From Tetrapyrgos nigripes (taxonomy: Eukaryota > Basidiomycota > Agaricomycetes > Agaricales > Campanellaceae), in the NCBI GenBank assembly GCA_013368315.1, contig JAACJM010000017.1:744001-808000 (forward strand): a DNA stretch of 64,000 nucleotides, in the 5' to 3' direction. The notes below the pieces were generated by a model, which did not search any database, was not told where the DNA came from, and worked only from the letters and a program-made list of their open reading frames with translations. Below are positions 57,501 to 64,000 of this stretch, piece after piece (the stretch's first letter is position 1; each line of letters starts with the position of its first letter). Both the position numbers and the translations under genes were made by a program.

Positions 57501-57784
57501 GTTTCATCTTGACCCCCCTAAACTACTTCGACTCGGATATCTCCATGCAATCATCCAACGCTATCCTCCTCAGCGTCCCTCAAAATCCTGAGGACCCGTT
57601 CACCTTTGATGACTACGGCGTTCAACAGGATTTCAGCTGTATCCCGGAGCCGTTGAAGCCATTTGAGTATTCGACTGTTCAATTGTTTGATTTGGATGGG
57701 AAGAAAGTTAGCGGGGATGCAAGGAGTATGGAAGACTTGAGAAAGATGGCTGAGTTGTTCCATAGGGTTAAGATTGAGCATTGA
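54533..57784 (+). CDS. copper amine oxidase with N-terminal membrane anchor
   Basis: Oxidises primary amines to aldehydes, releasing ammonia and hydrogen peroxide, using a self-made topaquinone cofactor and copper. After MERDSQYHQLSKADVDE comes a basic stretch and one hydrophobic helix (VLLACLSTVAVSLYFYS), a probable type II anchor. The N-terminal domains follow (NLTRVSSSSNSF, VTIHHGAEMPTPVIRDYLVGPIPV). The catalytic beta-sandwich has VSWMGWSFYLSFDRDMGLSLF, GRRIIYELSPQEALAQYAGND and TTAWLDRFFGMGG. The cofactor tyrosine lies in VGNYDY (about 56283-56360, crossing an intron). The first two copper His are in NLHDHVINF near 56670, and the third in MHHLPQAEDSPNTKT near 57290-57410. The C-terminus ends HRVKIEH. 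About 800 residues, as usual for fungal enzymes of this group. All catalytic motifs are present. Confidence 0.94.
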
Positions 57785-58902
57785 TAGGTTCGCCGTCATG
57801 GGTCCTCTAGGTGAGGTTTGAGATGACGAAAATCGTGGGTGCTGTTGTATTAAGCTACATAGGAAAGGATTGACTTAAGAGTTATCATGATTGGTGAGAT
57901 CGGACTCAATACCCTCTGCCGCCTGAGACTGTAGACGCAGGCGCGGTACTGCTCGTTCCGCTCGGACAGAAGTGTTACGCATGACTGTTGCTTTGAAATC
58001 ACCTGTCCATATGGAATCAAGAACATGATTGGTGGCAAAACTGACGCTGGGAAGTCCTCGATCCTCGAAAACTTACTTTGTATTGTCCGGTCTTCTAGCG
58101 TTCTTCATCAACGGTTCCTGCTCCACTAGTCGTCAACGGCATGATCCTCGAGAAGTTCTCCGACAACTGTTCGGCCTTGATAACTGCATCTTTCAATAAA
58201 GGCCCAAGTCAACTTGCCCAAAATGGAAGCTAGAGCCCACGATCATCAGCTCGATTTTTGATAAGTTTTTGAAGTAAATTTTCTTGTCAGGCACTCGTCG
58301 TAGAGCATAGGAGGGCAAAGCCTCGGCTACAATCAGGAAAAATGACAGGTGAGTCTCGGATTCCTGGATCCTAACCTGCGTCTTGTACTTATAGTGGCTC
58401 CAAGTCGTCATTAGCAAAAGGCCTCCTGAAAGCTGAGAGCTCCGAGTCGAGCTTTATAGCGCCAGGTCATTCAAGTTCCTATCCCTAAGGATCTCGTCTT
58501 CTCATCCAATGGGCTTCTCTTTATCTATCCAATCCCAGGCCCGAGAGAAAACAGACTCGTGAGAGGATGATGTTTGTTTGTATACTCAACAAATCAAAGC
58601 CTTCAATGATATATGACCTGGTTTGATTCGTCCTTGATGAACAGTACTGAGGATATTGCAGAATCTCACAGTCTCACTCCATGTTTTCTCTCATGTTCGT
58701 GTACTCAGCGGATTCGAGACAGGTCTCATTTAGGTATACGCTGCGTAATGTTGATACCATCCTCGTGTCCTTCCGTGAATGAAGCTGTGTTTCTCACCAA
58801 GCTGTATTAGACATACAAAAAAAACTTTCAGACTATGTGATTCCTTCTTCTGGTTCCCTTTCCTCCCACTACCACTGTGTATGCCCTCTCCTTCTGTCCA
58901 CC
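57785..58902. other. intergenic between the amine oxidase and DUF6534 genes
   Basis: About 1.1 kb with only short frames on both strands. The last 200 bases should hold the promoter of the gene at 58903. Nothing else recognised. Confidence 0.5.
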
Positions 58903-61064
58903 ATGTCGACCTCGGACTTTGGCAATGGTCTACATCGATCTAGGAAACTGGAGGTTGCATTAGGGGTGACAATGCTTGGTTTGGTCTTCTCCTCTGTGTA
59001 CGTGCTGCCCAGGGTATGTTATCAGACGTAAAGTGACCATTTGACGACGGTAGATTATACGGCATCACTCTTTCGCAGTTGTACACGTACTATAGACGCT
59101 TTCCAAGAGACCCTAAAAGTATAAAGGCGTTAGTGAGTTCTCCCATTCACGGCTCTTCTCATCTATCACTGCGGTTGACTTAATTTATATCCAAAGGTGG
59201 TTTTCATAGCGTAAGAACAATAACACGATTGGTTTGGGTTGGAGTCTGATTTCGAGCAGTATTTTCGACGCTGCGTCGGTGGTGTTAGTGTGTCATGCGT
59301 GCTGGTACTATCTAGTTACCAATGGGACATCATCTCGGTCCGTTTGGTGAGCCTTATTCAAGTATGACCATTGACACGCTCACTAATTACGTTGACTACA
59401 GGAGTCTCAATGCAAGTCCTTTTATCCATCTTAGTGTACCAAGAGGATGAGTTGACGAGATCACGATGCCTGCTGCAGGTGGAATACCTGATATCTGTAT
59501 GTGATATCCCACTTTTTATAGCTTGAACGTTGCTCAACTCTACTGGTAGATGTTTATTTCCGCCATCGCCGAAGGGTACGTCAAATCGAAGTGTGAGTAT
59601 CGAGAGCGTGACTGACATCGTGTTCAGGTTCATGATTTACCGAGTTTGGTTGCGTGCGTGTTATCCGACAGTATACAAAGGTTGGCACTCACAACGCTGG
59701 TGTTCGTAGTAAGCTGTCATCATCATCTACTGACAATCTTCTTGGTGAGTGCCAGTACTGAAGCTGCTTTATCCATTCTTCATGCTTGTTCAATTGGGTC
59801 CCGTAGCTGTCATTCGCTCTGTTACATTTCAGTGAGTGAAAATTACTATTCTTTGCGGCCTGCACAGACTCAGTTATACCTTCCCTAAGTCAGCGGACAA
59901 GGTATGAAAGGATACCACTTCTTGACAAGAACATTTTAATGAACAAATATACAGTCTCTGCTGCGGAATTTCTCAAGCTGGAGAAGTTCGCGAAGTTCGG
60001 CAGTAGCAAGGTGTGTATCTAGACATCTCCACTACTATTGACTGACGCGTACATGTAACACAGATTCCCAGTGTGCTTCGTTTGAGCAGTGCTGCAGTAT
60101 GTGACACAGGCATTGCTATCTCCTTGTGTTATTTTCTGCAGCAGAAGCGCACTGGGTATAAGAGGTTTGTTCGCACTGAACCTTTTCAATTCACACACGG
60201 CTTATCTTCAACTTTTCTCAAGGACCGACGAAATTATTGACCATCTCATGCTCTTCTCCATCAACTCAGGCTTGCTAACAAGTTTGACTTCAATCGCTTG
60301 CTTGATCACTGTAAGTTATAGATGTGTTAGTTCGCTGTTATGCTTCGCTCAGACCAACATCGGGTGTGCTATTTAGTACCTCATCGTTCCGAAGACGTGG
60401 GTGTACATTGCTCTCTGCTTTCTCATCAGTCGTCGTAAGTCTGATATCAGTGCAGGATCCTCTTCATTTCTGATTTCTGATTCGTCCTTTTTTCCTCTCA
60501 CTTGTAGTATATGCAAATACGTTCCTTAACGCGTAAGGCCAAGAGATTTTCCATACTGAGGGCTGGTCTTATTTTCACTTCTGTTTCGCAGTCTCAATTC
60601 CCGCCACATTCTCCAATCAGACGATAACGATATGGATACACCCGTCCTTCCAAAGTTCCATTCCACTGAAGTTGCTGCCGGTGGCAGAGGTCGTTTGTAC
60701 AGGGGTTTATCCGTGAAGGTAGGAGAAAATATACATCGAACAAGCTACCATCTAAATCAAGCCTTCGATCATATAGACACCCACACAAATCGATGTTCTC
60801 GTGGTTACAGAAACTGTGACGCAGAGTGATCTCTCAAGGGTTCGTTTTTGACCTTGGTAAACCTCTAGGCCTATTGACCATGCTTACGGCCACTTACCGC
60901 AGGTATCATCATCACAGTCCAATTCGAAGAGCGAACCATTTTGTACAACAGAGATAAAGAGAAAGGATACTGGGTCAGATAGTAGCTCATACAGCATCCA
61001 AGAAGTGCCACGGGCACGGTTGTCCTATGGATCAAAACCAGCAAGAGCAACGATCACCCAGTAG
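58903..61064 (+). CDS. DUF6534-type multi-pass membrane protein
   Basis: Many small exons. The first, MSTSDFGNGLHRSRKLEVALGV, leads into helix 1 (TMLGLVFSSV), then LYTYYRRFPRDPKSIKALVVFI and IFDAASVVLVCHACWYYLV, MFISAIAEG, FMIYRVW. The conserved C-terminal part is clear: SAAVCDTGIAISLCYFLQQKRTGYKR, TDEIIDHLMLFSINSGLLTSL, TSIACLITYLIVPKTWVY and LYANTFLNALNSR. That block defines a family of seven-helix proteins greatly expanded in basidiomycetes and without known function. The tail contains TPTQIDVLVVTETVTQSDL after an intron at about 60719-60776. A final exon ends at 61064. Introns in the first third are provisional. A receptor-like role has been suggested only from the seven-helix shape. Confidence 0.82.
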
Positions 61065-61500
61065 AAACTCTGTACCATGATCTGTTTGTACTACTACACA
61101 TCAATATCCGAGCACAGCGAGACTCATATCCCTACGTTACTGCAGGACTAATTCACTAACTGCATTGATTCAGTATTTTTACCATTGTACATGTATTAGC
61201 TATCGTGTCTCTGTGTTTGTTTCCGCGAATATGTACCCTCTACTTACGCAGAATATTCACGCTTGATGCAAACTTGGTGCTTGAGAGACAATTCAGGAAT
61301 TCCAAAGGTTCCCAAGTTAAGAAATGACTAAGTAAGTATACGACTGCGAGTAAGTGTATATATGTAAAGAGAACGGTATGCATTTGCCTCGCCGAAAAAC
61401 GACTGATGAGAGAATAGGGGTTACCGGAAAATAGGTATAGCCGAATATCCGAATATCCTCCTCAACAAAAAAGCGCCACATTGACTCATCGGTATCAGCA
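61065..61500. other. 3'-to-3' intergenic region
   Basis: Lies between converging genes. Short minus-strand frames near 61317-61500 are out of frame with the downstream gene and not convincing. Confidence 0.45.
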
Positions 61501-64000
61501 TCATAGACAAATTCCCAACGCAATCAGCACGTCTCTGACGCCTCTCCTCTCCGACAACTTCAAGGCCCAGCTCAAGCACTCTCGTTCCTTCTCGTTCCTT
61601 CCTTGGAAACCGTAGGCTTTCCCCAGGAAATACCACGCTTCAGGTATATCCCAAGCAACACCTTTCGTGATGTATTCCAGCATTCCTGCTGCTAAATCGA
61701 CGTTTTCAGGGTTGGGGTGTTCTATAGTGTTGAATGGATTGGCTTTGTAAGAGTAGGAGGTCGGGGAAGACGGGGACACTTCTTCAGGGAAGAGGTAGAT
61801 ACGTGACAAATGGACAGTTGCAGCTATGTCATCGGTTGAGATGAATAGAGCCTTGTGGAAGGAGTCGATGGCGTCCTGTATGCGGCCTAGAGCAATGTAG
61901 TATAGTCCGAGCTATATAAAAATGAGTTTAGTTTAGGCGTTCCGAAACAAAGTTGGCTTTCACTTACTTGAACCCAAACACCCGGATTTCCTTCATCCTT
62001 CACCTCAGCTTCTTGTATCGCTCCTTTCGCATGCTCAATCTTGCCCTCTCTTCTGAACGACGCAGCTGACATGAGCCACAGATCACTCAACAGCCTGTTC
62101 TCTCGAGCTGTCCTGGTATTCCATTTCGATGACAGCTGCTTATATGACGGTGGTAACACCGGAGGTGGAGGTGGAGACTCAGTTGCGGAAGAATCGGATG
62201 GTCTCATGAAAGAATTTCTTCTCCTTGAATGGATGGAGGAGGCTTGATATGACATGGGACGGAGGACGGTGTGTAGGTCTACATTTACGAGTTAATCAGT
62301 CACACAGAAGTTTCCTTTATCAGGGCGCAGAAGAAACTCACCAGACGTAGAACTAACCCTCCTCAACCCACCATTCCTCACAACCCCATGCCCAATCTTC
62401 TTCGAAATCGTACTGATCCTCACACCACTCTTCTGCACCTGACTCTTCACTTGTCCAACCTGACTCTTCAACTTTTGCTGCATCTTCTTCGGTTTGGACG
62501 CGTCCCGGGTCTCTAGCAGTGTAGGTGACTGCATCGGGTCCTTCTCCTCTTCGCCATTGCCATTTGTCTTTGGTGTATTAGCTTCAGGCGTAGCAGGTGA
62601 TATGGTAATAGGTATTGGGATAGGTGGTTTTAACGTCCCGTCAGAACGACCAGAATCTTGTCTAGCAGTCAACTGTAACGAGGGCCGTCCTCGCGGAGGA
62701 TTAGGCTCGCCATCAGCAAAACTGCTGTCTGAAGCAACAGCAACTTTTTCGTCTCCGTGTTCCGTGTCGTTCTCGTGTCCATGTCCAGATTGTGACCCTA
62801 GACGTAGCTCGGAAGGTGACTTGAGTCTCATTATGCCAGAACCTGATCGTGTTCCGTCAAAGGAAGCTCGGGCTGTTTTCGACAAATGAAACTTGGGCAG
62901 ACCGCTAAAAAAAAGCCAAAACTCACCTTGACTCTCTGCACCATTCCCAGGTCCCAAACCCTTCCTCTCTGCAACCCACTCAAATACCTCTCTCAGCCTA
63001 TCAGTCGCAACTTCCACTCCTTCCACATACTCTGTAACAGTCACTTCACTCATCCGTAGCTGAAGCGCTTGCTCAAATGCTTCATAACGCTGAGGCTGTC
63101 CAATCGCAGAGGAAGGTTGTAGAAGTCCCGAAGCAGGAGGGATAGTGGACGAATTTCCAGAAGTTGTCGAAGACTGGGGATTTGAATTCAAGATATACAA
63201 AGGTTCTATTGGCGGCGGCGGTGCCGACTCCTTGTCTTTCTCCTTATCTTGAAGCTCCTTTGCCTCTTTCGAAGCCTGAGCCTTAAACAACGCATGCGAT
63301 GCATCATTACCAGCGGGTAACCCTTCCACCGAACTCGCTCCCTCGCTCTCCTCAGTAAATTCATCATCATCACGTGTCTGATCCCCACCAAGCCCAACAC
63401 TCCTCCCCATATCCAAGGCTCCTACCGCCGCATCCCATTTCTCCAACTTGGCACACAAGAGACCGAGGAGATGCCAATAACGGATTTCTTGAGGATTGAG
63501 TTCGGTTGCGTGTGCGACGTGTAGGAGGGCAGAGTCTAGGAAAGAGTCTTCTGCTGCGGTGTCGGCGTTGAAATCTGCGTGACCGATACTATGAGCATGC
63601 GCATGACCATTTCCGTTGATATGAGTCGCAGTAGTGCCATTTACAGCGACACCAGCACCAACGCCATCTGTGGGTCCAGGAGAATGATAAGCATGCTTGT
63701 AGGCATAGGAAAGCGCCAGATGATAGTGTGCTCCCGAAGTTGGATGTGTTTCAATGGATTGCCTGAATAACGAATGAGCTCGAGAGAGATAGGAAGGTCG
63801 TGTGAGTGGATTTTGTTCTTAAAAAAAGGCAGGGTTAAGAAACTAATTGCAGCTTGACATATGAACAGCAAGATCCGTACACTCACCTTTGAGACCCATA
63901 ACCCAATTCCAGACACCTTCCGCCAACACGAGATTCGCCAGCAACTCCTCCTTCTCGTACTTCCCTTGCACTTTACTACCAACCTTCTCAATCCCGACCT
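61501..64000 (-). CDS. YPP1: YPP1/TTC7-like TPR protein, 3' part (5' end outside the window)
   Basis: Reading leftwards from the window edge: KVQGKYEKEELLANLVLAEGVWNW, then TPR-like helical pairs (TSGAHYHLALSYAYKHAYHS, ELNPQEIRYWHLLGLLCAKLEKWDAAVGAL). A long disordered insert rich in Ser/Pro (about 63380-62360) interrupts the repeats. The C-terminal TPRs follow (ARENRLLSDLWLMSAASFRREGKIEHAKGAI, GVWVQLGLYYIALGRIQDAIDSFHKAL, IPEAWYFLGKAYGFQGRNEKE) and the end is RRGVRDVLIALGICL. Ypp1 in yeast and TTC7 in animals scaffold the PI4-kinase Stt4/PI4KIIIalpha complex at the plasma membrane. The order TPR - disordered insert - TPR and the C-terminal motif fit this family. The N-terminal half is missing because the window ends. 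Confidence 0.84.

Noticed and set aside
1..64000. CRISPR arrays, tRNA or rRNA genes, bacterial operons
   Set aside because: No regularly spaced repeats and no cloverleaf box A/B pattern noticed by eye; gene structure is eukaryotic. A tRNAscan run would be the decisive test for tRNAs.

Overview
The window looks like nuclear DNA of a filamentous basidiomycete, most likely an agaricomycete (mushroom-forming fungus). Genes are closely packed on both strands and are cut by many short introns (about 50-65 nt, GT...AG). Several families point to this group: a CBM1-linked glucuronoyl esterase of wood decay, a DUF6534-type membrane protein, an expanded TKL kinase, fungal copper amine oxidase, a KDZ-associated cysteine-cluster relic and RGG-tailed Argonaute. 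I saw no tRNA, rRNA, CRISPR array or bacterial-type operon. All calls come from reading the sequence; no database search was run.

Layout. 1-1.27 kb: gene-poor, with an inverted repeat. 1.27-4.28 kb (+): acyl-CoA synthetase. 4.49-8.87 kb (-): RTC1/WDR24 subunit of the SEA/GATOR2 complex. 9.8-11.7 kb (+): seven-helix G-protein-coupled receptor of the cAMP-receptor/Git3 kind. 12.25-16.03 kb (-): SH3 domain fused to a tyrosine-kinase-like kinase. 16-19.4 kb: transposon-derived land with a TIR-bounded unit and a KDZ-associated relic. 19.5-20.9 kb (+): TVP38/DedA-type membrane protein. 21.2-27.4 kb (+): very large helical-repeat protein of unknown function with one frame break. 27.5-29.5 kb (-): class II diterpene cyclase with an intact DADD motif followed by a frameshift and no class I domain. 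29.7-30.5 kb: a 200-bp direct duplication and a short-chain dehydrogenase remnant, so this may be a decaying terpenoid locus. 30.7-32 kb (+): SURP-like protein. 32.4-34.05 kb (+): an Argonaute gene that has lost its N domain, MID and most of PIWI. 34.4-36.6 kb (+): DPH2. 36.6-41 kb: gene-poor, with a large inverted repeat, a broken protein kinase and coiled-coil fragments. 41-43.8 kb (-): F-box-like protein and the CBM1-CE15 esterase. 44.7-45.55 kb: an 831-bp TA-flanked TIR element. 46.8-48.7 kb (+): EOS1 N-glycosylation protein. 49.4-50.4 kb: internally reduced Tc1/mariner-like element. 51.2-53.1 kb (+): single-pass membrane protein. 53.2-54.05 kb: two small TIR elements. 54.5-57.8 kb (+): copper amine oxidase. 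58.9-61.06 kb (+): DUF6534 membrane protein. 61.5-64 kb (-): 3' part of YPP1/TTC7, running off the window.

Most intact genes are housekeeping or signalling genes and do not form one pathway. The accessory content is decayed: terpene cyclase with SDR relic, Argonaute relic, kinase relic, and several related transposable elements. The most unusual items are the Argonaute with its catalytic core removed, the cyclase broken just after its catalytic motif, the large inverted repeat, the SH3-TKL kinase, and a conserved hairpin shared by two transposable elements. Several breaks are one-base frame changes, so assembly errors must be excluded before these are called true pseudogenes.
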